Translations under genes and position numbers: made by a program
Source: an uncultured Woeseia sp.
GTDB taxonomy: Bacteria > Pseudomonadota > Gammaproteobacteria > Steroidobacterales > Woeseiaceae
DNA: 46,827 nt
NCBI GenBank assembly: GCA_913031125.1
Contig: CAJWFK010000022.1
Coordinates: forward strand, 1 to 46,827
Direction: 5' to 3'
The notes under the pieces: model-generated
Seen by the model: the letters and a program-made list of their open reading frames with translations, nothing else
What the model was told of the DNA's origin: nothing
Databases searched by the model: none
In this document: positions 17,424 to 25,124 of the stretch, piece by piece
Layout: every line of letters begins with the position of its first letter
Numbering within the stretch: position 1 is the stretch's first letter

Positions 17424-18674
17424 AGTGAATTCGATAAATTTCCCGCGGCAGGCAACGGCCTATTAGATAGGCGAATTTTTCTTCGTGGCAGTCTTGTAGG
17501 GGGCACTTCCTTACTAACCGCAAGGGCAGTAGCTACCACCAGGGAAAGCTGGATGCGTTCACCCGGTGCTCCAATGGATGAAATTGGTGAGCCTTCACCA
17601 CACGAAGCGCATGTAAAGAGGACTAATGTTCGATCGACCACGGGAACTACTGGAACAGGTGTCTCGTTTACTCCGCATGAACATTTGGATGGGATTATCA
17701 CACCTAGCCGGCTGCATTTTGAGCGTCACCATAGCGGAATCCCGGATATTGATCCTGATGCTCATAGACTTATTATTTACGGTTTAGTGGAGAGGCCGCT
17801 TTCATTTTCACTTGACACTCTTTCCCGATACCCAATGATATCCCGTATAAATTTTCTAGAATGTTCGGGTAATAGTGGTAGTTGTTTGGCACCAGACCCG
17901 ATCCAGGCTCCCTTAAGTTTTTATCATGGTTTAGTGGCGGGCAGCGAATGGGGCGGTGTTCCTTTATCAGCGTTACTGGATGAGGTTGGTGTTAAACCAG
18001 AGGCTAAATGGATTGTAGCGGATGGGGCTGATTCTCCAGTTATGAATAGGAGCGTCCCATTGGATAAGGCGTTTGACGACGCGATTATTGCCCTCTACCA
18101 GAATGGTGAGCGTCTCAGGCCATCAAATGGTTATCCCATGCGATTATTTTTACCTGGTTGGGAAGGCAATATGTCGGTGAAGTGGCTGCGCACCATAAAA
18201 GTAGTAGACCAGCCCGCGATGAGTAAGGATGAAACCTCTAAGTATTCAGACCTGCAGCCGGACGGATCTTCACAATTATTCACTTTTCCTATGGGAGTTA
18301 AATCGTTGATTCGAAGTCCTTCCCATGGAATGTCTCTAGATGAACCCGGTGTCTACCAAATCTCAGGTATTGCTTGGTCAGGTCATGGCGGTGTTCGTCG
18401 AGTGGAGGTTTCAGCTGACGGTGGAAAGACCTGGGCGGACGCGGCACTGGATGACACTGTTTTATCGAAAAATTTAACTTGCTTCAGAAGTGCGTGGCGA
18501 TGGGATGGAAGTCCTTCAACCATAATGAGTCGGGCAACTGATGATAAGGGGCATGTGCAGCCAACTCGGGACTCGATTATTGCTGACCGATCTGTCGGAA
18601 ACTTCTATCACTACAATGGTATCCAGGCATGGCGTGTCGGCAAGCAAGGGGAGGTTACCCATGTCTATGCATAA
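17421..18674 (+). CDS. soxC: Sulfite dehydrogenase molybdopterin subunit, SoxC-like
   Basis: The 417-residue protein begins with a twin-arginine signal (D-R-R-I-F-L-R-G), as expected for a cofactor-loaded periplasmic enzyme. It is a sulfite-oxidase-family molybdoprotein: the molybdenum-ligating Cys148 is in F-L-E-C-S-G-N-S, with the Moco-binding H-x-H-x-x-R-H-H region (about 86-104) and the C-terminal dimerisation domain (V-R-R-V-E-V-S-A-D-G-G). It oxidises sulfite to sulfate, or sulfane sulfur in the Sox complex, passing electrons to the cytochrome encoded next. GGAG lies six bases before the ATG. No other sox gene (soxXAYZB) is in the window, so a stand-alone sulfite-oxidising role is more likely. 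Confidence 0.85.
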   Translation: MSEFDKFPAAGNGLLDRRIFLRGSLVGGTSLLTARAVATTRESWMRSPGAPMDEIGEPSPHEAHVKRTNVRSTTGTTGTGVSFTPHEHLDGIITPSRLHFERHHSGIPDIDPDAHRLIIYGLVERPLSFSLDTLSRYPMISRINFLECSGNSGSCLAPDPIQAPLSFYHGLVAGSEWGGVPLSALLDEVGVKPEAKWIVADGADSPVMNRSVPLDKAFDDAIIALYQNGERLRPSNGYPMRLFLPGWEGNMSVKWLRTIKVVDQPAMSKDETSKYSDLQPDGSSQLFTFPMGVKSLIRSPSHGMSLDEPGVYQISGIAWSGHGGVRRVEVSADGGKTWADAALDDTVLSKNLTCFRSAWRWDGSPSTIMSRATDDKGHVQPTRDSIIADRSVGNFYHYNGIQAWRVGKQGEVTHVYA

Positions 18675-19176
18675 TATCGGGATCATTATTATTTTGAACA
18701 TTCTTGTTACAGCTGGCCTAGCTGATGAGCTACCAGATCTGGGAGTGCCTGTGGACGCCGAGACTCTGGCGGCCATCGATTTTACGGTGCTCCCGAATGG
18801 TGACGGATTGCCTGATGGCTCAGGGACCGCGGCCGGTGGCGCAGCGATTTATCAATTGCATTGCTTGGCCTGTCATGGGGAAGGTGGCATTGGAAGTGTG
18901 AATGATTCATTAGTGGGTGGGCATGACTCTCTTGCTACACAGCGGCCCCAGAAAACGGTGGGTAGTTACTGGCCCTATGCGACTACAATTTTTGATTATG
19001 TCCGCCGGGCGATGCCGCTGCAGGCACCGGGGGCATTGTCGAATGATGAGATCTATGCCGTTACAGCATATCTCCTGTTTTTGAATGGCATTGTAGGAGA
19101 AGACAAGGAGATTAACTCTCGGACATTACCTTTGGTGGAGATGCCTAATCGTGATGGATTTGTTTGGGTGTATTAG
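18661..19176 (+). CDS. soxD: Monoheme cytochrome c subunit, SoxD-like
   Basis: The 171-residue protein has a signal peptide (residues 1-21, cleavage after G-L-A) and one heme motif C68-L-A-C71-H72. The stretch around G-S-Y-W-P-Y-A-T-T-I-F-D-Y-V-R-R-A-M-P is the hallmark of the N-terminal half of SoxD, with the Met a likely sixth heme ligand. SoxD of Paracoccus is about twice this length and carries two hemes, so this is a short single-heme form. The start at 18661 has GGGGAGG seven bases upstream and lies inside the end of the soxC-like gene (14-base overlap). It should accept electrons from the molybdenum subunit. Confidence 0.85.
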   Translation: MSMHNIGIIIILNILVTAGLADELPDLGVPVDAETLAAIDFTVLPNGDGLPDGSGTAAGGAAIYQLHCLACHGEGGIGSVNDSLVGGHDSLATQRPQKTVGSYWPYATTIFDYVRRAMPLQAPGALSNDEIYAVTAYLLFLNGIVGEDKEINSRTLPLVEMPNRDGFVWVY

Positions 19177-19205
19177 AGGTAACTTTTTCTAATTCGGGTT
19201 CTTAG

Positions 19206-20903
19206 TCACAACCAACCGTCCCATCCAGGTCCCCGGACAACGCGCCCAGGCAATGCTCCGGTATGTTTCCCATTACGAAGCACCTGCTGACCATTGACAA
19301 ATACATGTGACATACCCGTCGCGTATTGGTGAGGTTCCTCAAAAGTGGCGTTATCACCGATTCTATCGGGGTCAAAAACAACAATGTCAGCATAATATCC
19401 TTGACGCAGTTCTCCGCGCTGAAATATTCCAAGATTCTCGGCTGGTAGCGACGTCAGACGGCGGATGGCCTCACGTAACGGGATAATTTTTTCTTCACGC
19501 ACGTATTTTCCAAGCAGACGCGCAAAGTTTCCGTATGCTCGCGGATGCCCGCTTTGCTCCACAAATATTCCCTCGGCAGCCGGAGCACTTGCATCAGAGC
19601 CAAAGCTCATCCAGGGCTGCGCGACTTTGCGCCTAACGTTCTCCTCAGACATAAGGAAAAAGACGCTACTCACACGACTGTTATCCTCAACCACCAAGTC
19701 CATCGCGGTAATTGCAGGATCCAAACCACGTTCGTCGGCTACTTCCTGCAATGTTTTACCAATCAAATGCCGTAGGTCAGGGTTCCGAAAACCTACTAGC
19801 AGGATGTTGTCAGGACCTGCATCCGTGTAAAAATTTTCCCATTCAGTGGTGGGTTGGCGCATCTCTTCAGCGACTCGAACTCGGATTTCAGGCTGCTGCA
19901 ATCTTTCAACCCAAGCCTCATGGCCACCGGCCTGCACCCACAGCGGCATAGTGGCATCTAATCCTGTGGAGCCAGCCGGGTACGTATACATGTCTGCAGT
20001 TATTAATAGGCCAGCATCTCGCGCTGATTCGATGATCTCAAATACATTCGATAATTTGTGCCAATTCTCCTTCCCTGAAGCCTTTAGATGATAAATCTCT
20101 GCAGGTGCACCAGTAATGCTAGCTATTTTTATGAGCTCATTTACAGACTCTTCTAAACGACTCCCTTCGGACCGGATGTGCGATATATATGAGCCACCGT
20201 ACTCCGCCGCTATACCTACTAAGGCTATGAGTTCATCGGTGTTCGCAAAATTTCCTGGCGCGTAAATTAATGAAGAACCAACGCCCATCGCTCCTTCGCG
20301 CATCGCTTGCTCAACGAGTGCCTGCATTCGTTCCAGCTCTTCGGGGGTTGCTTCCCGGTCATCGTACCCGATTTCGTGTATACGCAAGGTCGCCGCGCCG
20401 ACATATGAGGCAACGTTTACAGATACACCCTTATGCTCAAGGAAATCAAGGTATCCGCCCAAGGTTGTCCATTCTATGTCATATTTGATATCTCCCTGAC
20501 GGTCTATTGCTGTTTGTTTCATTTGCGGGTTAAGTGGGCCCATAGAGCTTCCTTCCCCCATGATCTCTAGCGTTACACCTTGCATGACATCGCTCATAGC
20601 TCTGCCATCCTCAATCAAGGATTCCGTGGCCCAGGAGAGCATATTAATAAACCCTGGTGCGACTGCTAATCCTTTCGCATCAATCAGTTCCTCGGCGCTC
20701 TTTTCCCGAAGATCCCCGATCGCCTCGATGCGATCTCCGGAGATCCCAATATCTGCAACTAAGGGGTTGGTTCCCGACCCATCATAGACAGTTCCACCTT
20801 TAATGATGATGTCATAGTCTGCGGGACCCTTAGGTGCGCATCCCGTAAGGATTAGGCCCACACAAAATATCACTGTGGTAAATATCTGGTTTCTCCATTT
20901 CAT
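19206..20903 (-). CDS. D-aminoacylase-like (N-acyl-D-amino-acid deacylase family) lipoprotein with altered metal site
   Basis: The 565-residue protein has a lipoprotein signal (L-T-G-C, Cys22). Its barrel matches N-acyl-D-amino-acid deacylases: Y-I-S-H-I-R-S-E-G, I-Y-H-L-K-A-S-G and G-S-D-A-S-A-P are retained. The first motif, normally P-G-F-I-D-x-H-x-H, reads P-G-F-I-N-M-L-S-W, so both His are gone, and the position of the zinc-binding Cys is taken by M-G-E-G with Glu117 as a possible ligand. In the characterised enzyme the tightly bound zinc uses Cys and two His, so a single-metal enzyme with Glu is conceivable. The substrate may be an N-acyl D-amino acid or related amide. It follows the M19 dipeptidase by 14 bases on the same strand. 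Confidence 0.8.
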   Translation of the reverse strand: MKWRNQIFTTVIFCVGLILTGCAPKGPADYDIIIKGGTVYDGSGTNPLVADIGISGDRIEAIGDLREKSAEELIDAKGLAVAPGFINMLSWATESLIEDGRAMSDVMQGVTLEIMGEGSSMGPLNPQMKQTAIDRQGDIKYDIEWTTLGGYLDFLEHKGVSVNVASYVGAATLRIHEIGYDDREATPEELERMQALVEQAMREGAMGVGSSLIYAPGNFANTDELIALVGIAAEYGGSYISHIRSEGSRLEESVNELIKIASITGAPAEIYHLKASGKENWHKLSNVFEIIESARDAGLLITADMYTYPAGSTGLDATMPLWVQAGGHEAWVERLQQPEIRVRVAEEMRQPTTEWENFYTDAGPDNILLVGFRNPDLRHLIGKTLQEVADERGLDPAITAMDLVVEDNSRVSSVFFLMSEENVRRKVAQPWMSFGSDASAPAAEGIFVEQSGHPRAYGNFARLLGKYVREEKIIPLREAIRRLTSLPAENLGIFQRGELRQGYYADIVVFDPDRIGDNATFEEPHQYATGMSHVFVNGQQVLRNGKHTGALPGRVVRGPGWDGWL

Positions 20904-20917
20904 CGTCCGTTCCTTTT

Positions 20918-22153
20918 TTACTGCTGAGCTACTGCCTCGACCGCGCGCCAGACTCGCAGTAGGTTACCTCCCAGAATTTTCCGGATATCTTCCTCACTGT
21001 ACCCTCGAATCAATAAACCCTCTACTAAATTAGGGTAGCTTGAAACATCTTTTAAACCAGTCGGCAGAGTGTCACCGACTCCATCGTAATCAGAGCCAAT
21101 TCCGACATAATCAACGCTACCCGTCAGTTTGACGACGTGGTCAAAGTGGTCAAGTGTCTGATCCAGGTTAGCGAATGGGTAGGGGTGCGACCGCGCAAAG
21201 TCAGTATCAAACTGGTCCCGTAATCCTCCATGTGCTGATCCGAATTTGTCGGGACCGTCGAGCTCCTTTTGATTTTTAAATTCCTCCCAAGCCTGATCCT
21301 GCAGAGAGCTGTATCGATTAGCATCACTGGTTAGAAAGGCTGATCCGTAGTTGATCATGATGACCCCTTCGTTCTCAGCAAGTTTTTGAATCATTTCATC
21401 GCTCATGTTCCGCTCAAACCCGGGCGTGAAATGCCTTGCTGAGGAATGAGAAGCAATAACTGGTGCTGTCGAGATATCTATTACCTCCCAGAACGCAGCA
21501 TCTGAAACATGGCTGATGTCAATTATCATTCCCACTTGATTCATTTTTAGCACTACTTTTCTGCCAAAATCACTGAGCCCACCATGAAATTTGTTGTCAT
21601 CATAAGAAGAGTCAGATATGTGATTTGAAAGTGAATGAGCGAGCGTGATGTAACGGATTCCCTCATCAAAAAAGTATTGAATATTGTTTAAATCACCCTC
21701 GATTGGAGACCCATTCTCCATCCCCATCGGTAAAGAGATTTTGCCTCCTTCAAATTGCCTCTCGATGTCGTCCGGTGATAGTGCAATAGCAAATTTTTCT
21801 GGTGAGTCATTAGCAATCCTTTTGACCAGCTTAATTAATTCCTCCGCCCTTTCTTTCGATTTACCTTCTTTCTCAAGGCTAGCCGGCGTATAGATGGACA
21901 TAAAGGGAGCATTTAGCCCGCCAGTAACAGCACGCGGGTAGTCGAAATCACCGGTTTCAGTGGCTTTTGAAACATCCTCCCATTGGTCAATGATACGATA
22001 GGGCACATCGATGTGCGTATCAATAATAATGGAGTTCTGCGATAACTTTTGGGCGATGGACTTATAGTCTTGAGGTTCCACGGGTACCTTAGAAGGTTCA
22101 CAGCCGGCTAAGCAGAGCGTTCCAATTATTGCGGCAAAGCTCCTGGTGTTCAT
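20918..22153 (-). CDS. M19-family membrane dipeptidase (renal dipeptidase family), lipoprotein
   Basis: The 411-residue protein has a lipoprotein signal (L-A-G-C, Cys18). The M19 dizinc ligands are present: D-T-H-I-D near the start of the mature protein, G-M-E-N-G with the bridging Glu, I-D-I-S-H, I-A-S-H-S-S-A-R-H and G-S-D-Y-D-G-V. M19 enzymes hydrolyse dipeptides, many accepting a D-residue at the C-terminal side, which fits the downstream D-aminoacylase-like gene: together they could release and deacylate D-amino acids. The start at 22153 has GGGAG seven bases upstream; the longer reading from 22189 would place 12 residues before the signal peptide. Confidence 0.85.
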   Translation of the reverse strand: MNTRSFAAIIGTLCLAGCEPSKVPVEPQDYKSIAQKLSQNSIIIDTHIDVPYRIIDQWEDVSKATETGDFDYPRAVTGGLNAPFMSIYTPASLEKEGKSKERAEELIKLVKRIANDSPEKFAIALSPDDIERQFEGGKISLPMGMENGSPIEGDLNNIQYFFDEGIRYITLAHSLSNHISDSSYDDNKFHGGLSDFGRKVVLKMNQVGMIIDISHVSDAAFWEVIDISTAPVIASHSSARHFTPGFERNMSDEMIQKLAENEGVIMINYGSAFLTSDANRYSSLQDQAWEEFKNQKELDGPDKFGSAHGGLRDQFDTDFARSHPYPFANLDQTLDHFDHVVKLTGSVDYVGIGSDYDGVGDTLPTGLKDVSSYPNLVEGLLIRGYSEEDIRKILGGNLLRVWRAVEAVAQQ

Positions 22154-22273
22154 TGCTTCTCCCAGAGTTGTATTTGAAGAGTAGAGCAAGAGTATAGGAA
22201 ATTAATTCGAGCTCTTATACCACCCCGGCCGTTTAGGTAGGCGCTGGTATTCCATTCAGGCTATCATGGGGCT

Positions 22274-22462
22274 ATGAATCTACTAATGATTATTCTCATA
22301 TTGATGGCACTCATTGTAGGTGCCTGTGTTTTTTACGCGGCCTGGCAGCTCTCTTCAGGAGAGTTTGAGCACAAGTTTCAGAAAGCCGCCGTTGATGAGC
22401 AACATCACGGTGCCACTGCTAGTGGAGAGAGGCAATTATCTGACTCTTCAGGTTTAGATTAG
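22274..22462 (+). CDS. Small single-helix membrane protein, unknown function
   Basis: The 62-residue product has one hydrophobic helix (residues 3-24) followed by W-Q-L-S-S-G-E-F-E-H-K-F and a polar, His-rich tail. The W-x-x-x-S-G-x-F pattern after the helix recalls the cytochrome-oxidase assembly protein CcoS, but the conserved CcoS tail (D-D-L and a following Pro/Ile segment) is absent, so I do not name it. ATGGGG lies just upstream of the start. It is divergent from the M19 dipeptidase gene and is followed by two other small unrecognised genes on the same strand. Confidence 0.5.
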   Translation: MNLLMIILILMALIVGACVFYAAWQLSSGEFEHKFQKAAVDEQHHGATASGERQLSDSSGLD

Positions 22463-22533
22463 TTGGTAATAAAACAATAGATATTACAACCATCTATAAT
22501 TCATATTTAATATAAATTAGAGATAAATATTGT

Positions 22534-22899
22534 ATGGCTGATCGATTCATCTGTTTCCGCTGCGGTGCATCATTAGAGACTTTAACTTTACCGTTCTCAA
22601 GGCGTGATGGGTGCCCGCAGTGTGCCGCCGATGTACATGTATGTCGGATGTGCTTGTATTTTGACAAATCGGTCCCAAAACAGTGCCATGAGGATGATGC
22701 TGAGGAAGTGTTTGAAAAGGAAAGTGCGAATTTTTGCGAATGGTTTTTACCTGGTACTGAGGTTTTTGACCCGGAACGGGCAAATCAGGCCCAAAAGGCT
22801 GAACAGGATTTGGCTTCACTATTCGGGGAATCGTCGGGTACCACGCAAGCAGATGCGAACGACTCTCTTGTGCAAAGTGCTGAGGACCTCTTTAAGTGA
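22534..22899 (+). CDS. Cysteine-rich zinc-ribbon-like protein, unknown function
   Basis: The 121-residue protein has eight cysteines in its first 70 residues, six of them as three C-x2-C pairs (C7/C10, C27/C30, C37/C40) plus C51 and C68, and an acidic, Ala/Gln-rich C-terminal tail. The paired cysteines suggest two zinc sites. No catalytic motif is visible. No signal peptide is present, so it should be cytoplasmic. The 71 bases before it are strongly AT-rich and probably carry its promoter. It is followed after 28 bases by a membrane-anchored protein and may be co-transcribed with it. Confidence 0.65.
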   Translation: MADRFICFRCGASLETLTLPFSRRDGCPQCAADVHVCRMCLYFDKSVPKQCHEDDAEEVFEKESANFCEWFLPGTEVFDPERANQAQKAEQDLASLFGESSGTTQADANDSLVQSAEDLFK

Positions 22900-22927
22900 T
22901 GCCAAACCGTGTTATTAAGGAACCCGT

Positions 22928-23347
22928 GTGAAAATTAATCATCGTGTAACCCGTTTGATATTCGCTTTTACTGTCGGAGGACTTCTTTCCTTTTGCTCTT
23001 ACCAGTGGATCACTAATACGGAAAGGGGCGTGCAGCGACAAATTGAAGAGGGCGTTGTTGATGTGTCCCGTCAAATTCTTAGCAGCTATGTGGCCCTCGA
23101 TCGGGAATTAGAGATATCAGACCCATTAAACAGGGTTAGGGCTGCCGGAAAGGTTTATATTTATCCTACCCTCGATGGCTGGGAGGTATCAGGCCAGTAT
23201 CGCCGCTTAGGAGCGATTCAATGGTGTTCCTTTCTAATGGTCCTTGATAGTGATGTGAAACTGGTCAGCTTGTCAGTCGAAGATAATGACCCGATCTTGC
23301 AGCAAAGGGCCCTATCGGATTCCAAATTCAATGTTAGTGAGCCATAA
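22928..23347 (+). CDS. Membrane-anchored periplasmic protein, unknown function
   Basis: The 139-residue product has an N-terminal helix (residues 8-26) and a soluble, probably periplasmic domain of alternating helix and strands ending S-L-S-V-E-D-N-D-P. No family is recognised. Translation starts with GTG, with AAGGAACCC just upstream, which decides the start. It follows the zinc-ribbon-like gene by 28 bases. Confidence 0.6.
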   Translation: MKINHRVTRLIFAFTVGGLLSFCSYQWITNTERGVQRQIEEGVVDVSRQILSSYVALDRELEISDPLNRVRAAGKVYIYPTLDGWEVSGQYRRLGAIQWCSFLMVLDSDVKLVSLSVEDNDPILQQRALSDSKFNVSEP

Positions 23348-23471
23348 CCTCTATATAGCTTGATTCGAAAAGGGGTAATGGAGAAAAGTAAAAAATCCCC
23401 ATCTTTCAGCATCCCCATGGTTTTAAGGTGTATGCTAGGTGTCCGACTTGGGCATAATAGAAGAGGGGCTG

Positions 23472-23747
23472 ATGGACTTTTGGAATGTGATAAAAGACTT
23501 TTTCTCCGGCTTCGCCAACGGCCATAATTCTTGCGAAAAACAGGCTGACATTAATGATGAGTCAGCAGTTGTGGAGGACAAGGTAACGTGTGCAACCTGT
23601 GGCAGCGGCAATTTAAAAAAGAATGGTATAGAAACGAAAACACCTAATCCTTATCAAAGATATCGCTGCATGGACTGCGGCAGCGCCTTACGGGGTCGAC
23701 TGCAAAACAAGGGTGTGTCTGAGAATACATATATCCGGGAAATCTGA
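23472..23747 (+). CDS. Small protein with a transposase-type zinc ribbon
   Basis: The 91-residue protein has an aromatic N-terminal segment (F-W-N-V-I-K-D-F-F), a linker, and a C-terminal zinc ribbon C-A-T-C-G-S-x-x-x-x-K-N-G then Q-R-Y-R-C-M-D-C-G. This is the zinc-finger pattern found at the start of many transposases and in small phage or island proteins; here it stands alone without a catalytic domain. It may bind nucleic acid. The ATG at 23472 has GAGGGG four bases upstream; the frame also opens at a GTG (23439) without a ribosome-binding site. It could be a domesticated remnant of a mobile element. Confidence 0.6.
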   Translation: MDFWNVIKDFFSGFANGHNSCEKQADINDESAVVEDKVTCATCGSGNLKKNGIETKTPNPYQRYRCMDCGSALRGRLQNKGVSENTYIREI

Positions 23748-23776
23748 ACTTGGTAGTCAATTGTTTTGCACCAAGT
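23748..23776. terminator. Hairpin between convergent genes, weak terminator candidate
   Basis: ACTTGGT (23748-23754) and ACCAAGT (23770-23776) form a perfect 7-bp stem with a 15-base loop directly after the stop of the zinc-ribbon gene. No T-run follows on the plus strand, so it is at best a weak terminator. Confidence 0.3.
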
Positions 23777-23816
23777 ATTCCTTAAGGCTCCGCGGATACT
23801 TTGTTTTGGGAAGGGT

Positions 23817-24647
23817 TTAAATCGTCGGGGGCTCTTGCTGGAGGTTAAACACGTTAAGTTCAATAAATACGAAAGCGACGATCCATAGGAATGCATCCCA
23901 GAAATCAACAAAGTCACCTTTGAATCCCCAATAAATGGCGGCGAGGAGTAAAATTCCGTACAGGATCCATTTGCTGAAGCTGCTAACCCGCTGAAATACA
24001 CTGAACAGGCTATTCTCTTGATGCACTCTGACGTCCATTTCTAACACTAATACTACGAATAGCCATGTGCCGGAGTTAATGAGATCGACCCAACTCAGCC
24101 GAAAAATCTCAATAAACCCGGCTTTGTCAACAAGTACCGAGAGGCCCGGTAGTTGCAGAAAAGAGTTGGCCAGTGAAAAGTCTGTGCAATTTGCAGCAGT
24201 TAGTGTTTCGTATTCGTCGAGGTCAATTGCATACGCCCAAGTGCCATCAACGATGGCACAAATATCTGTTATATCTTCAATGACATCCGTTTGACCTAGG
24301 AAAAGCATTTTAATCAGGTATCCATAAAAGGCATAAATGATAAAAACGTAGCAGAATGTGCGGAGGGCATTGAGCCCCCAACGTGCTCGCGCCGAGACGT
24401 CGCGTCCATTGAGGACGGAGGTTTCCAGCTCGAAAATAAGCAGCAGAATTACCCACGCAGCGGTATCGATGGTTGCTGCAAAGGCTTCGATCAAATCAGG
24501 GGCCCTGATGCCCTCTGTGAACCTGTGTGCAGCTGCGGCCCATTCCTCAGCGAAAAAGAAAAAAATATTAGCTGTCAGTAATGCATATACAGCGTATTTA
24601 AATAATTGATAAAGTCGTCCCTGATCAGCAACCATCTGACTACTCAT
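23817..24647 (-). CDS. Multi-pass membrane protein with a threefold internal motif, unknown function
   Basis: The 276-residue protein has about seven hydrophobic segments and one polar loop (residues 118-175) with two Cys and many acidic residues. I do not recognise the family. It carries the same motif three times at helix positions: D61-x3-W65-x7-E73-L-E, N191-x3-W195-x7-E203-M-D, D251-x3-W255-x7-E263-L-N. Buried glutamates at equal places in three helices suggest an internal repeat and perhaps a proton- or cation-related path. It overlaps the end of arfB by eight bases, so the two are probably co-transcribed; a second start at 24635 would remove the overlap. Confidence 0.7.
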   Translation of the reverse strand: MSSQMVADQGRLYQLFKYAVYALLTANIFFFFAEEWAAAAHRFTEGIRAPDLIEAFAATIDTAAWVILLLIFELETSVLNGRDVSARARWGLNALRTFCYVFIIYAFYGYLIKMLFLGQTDVIEDITDICAIVDGTWAYAIDLDEYETLTAANCTDFSLANSFLQLPGLSVLVDKAGFIEIFRLSWVDLINSGTWLFVVLVLEMDVRVHQENSLFSVFQRVSSFSKWILYGILLLAAIYWGFKGDFVDFWDAFLWIVAFVFIELNVFNLQQEPPTI

Positions 24648-25065
24648 TCAAGTCGGTTATTTTTGCACGGGACCGCTTCACCAAGCCCCGGCGTGTTTTG
24701 GCTTCGAGACGTTTTTCTTTCGACTTTCTATTGGGATTTGTGGCTTTGCGGGGATTTGGCATTACCAGTGTTGATTCAATGATTTTTAGGAGGCGGGCAA
24801 TAGCATCGGCTTTGTTTTTGTCTTGACTGCGACTTTGCTGGGCTTTGATGTTAATTACACCATTCGCCGAGATTCGCTTATCTTTCAGTTGTAACAGGCG
24901 AGCCTTTATCTCCGTGGGTAAAGAGCTGGAGCCGTGGATATCAAAACGAAGATGTATGGCCGTTGATACCTTGTTGACATTCTGCCCCCCAGGCCCACGG
25001 GATCGTATTGCGGTCAACCCTATTTCAGATTCTGGAAGGTAAAGATCGTCAGAAATTTTCAACAT
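24640..25065 (-). CDS. arfB: Ribosome-rescue peptidyl-tRNA hydrolase ArfB
   Basis: The 141-residue protein has the release-factor-like catalytic domain with R-G-P-G-G-Q-N-V-N-K (GGQ at 26-28), and a basic C-terminal tail (K-S-K-E-K-R-L-E-A-K-T-R-R-G) after a flexible linker. This is the ArfB/YaeJ layout, about 140 residues in E. coli. It enters the mRNA channel of ribosomes stalled without a stop codon and hydrolyses the peptidyl-tRNA. It is divergent from the MFS transporter gene and is followed by the unrecognised membrane protein. Confidence 0.9.
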   Translation of the reverse strand: MLKISDDLYLPESEIGLTAIRSRGPGGQNVNKVSTAIHLRFDIHGSSSLPTEIKARLLQLKDKRISANGVINIKAQQSRSQDKNKADAIARLLKIIESTLVMPNPRKATNPNRKSKEKRLEAKTRRGLVKRSRAKITDLNE

Positions 25066-25124
25066 AGGTCGGCTCCGTGCACAGAATATGTGAGAATATA
25101 TTTCTTTGCACCCCTGATTTATTT

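Noticed and set aside
22274..22462. Naming the 62-residue membrane protein CcoS
   Set aside because: Only W-x3-S-G-x-F after the helix matches; the conserved CcoS tail is missing and no cco genes are adjacent.
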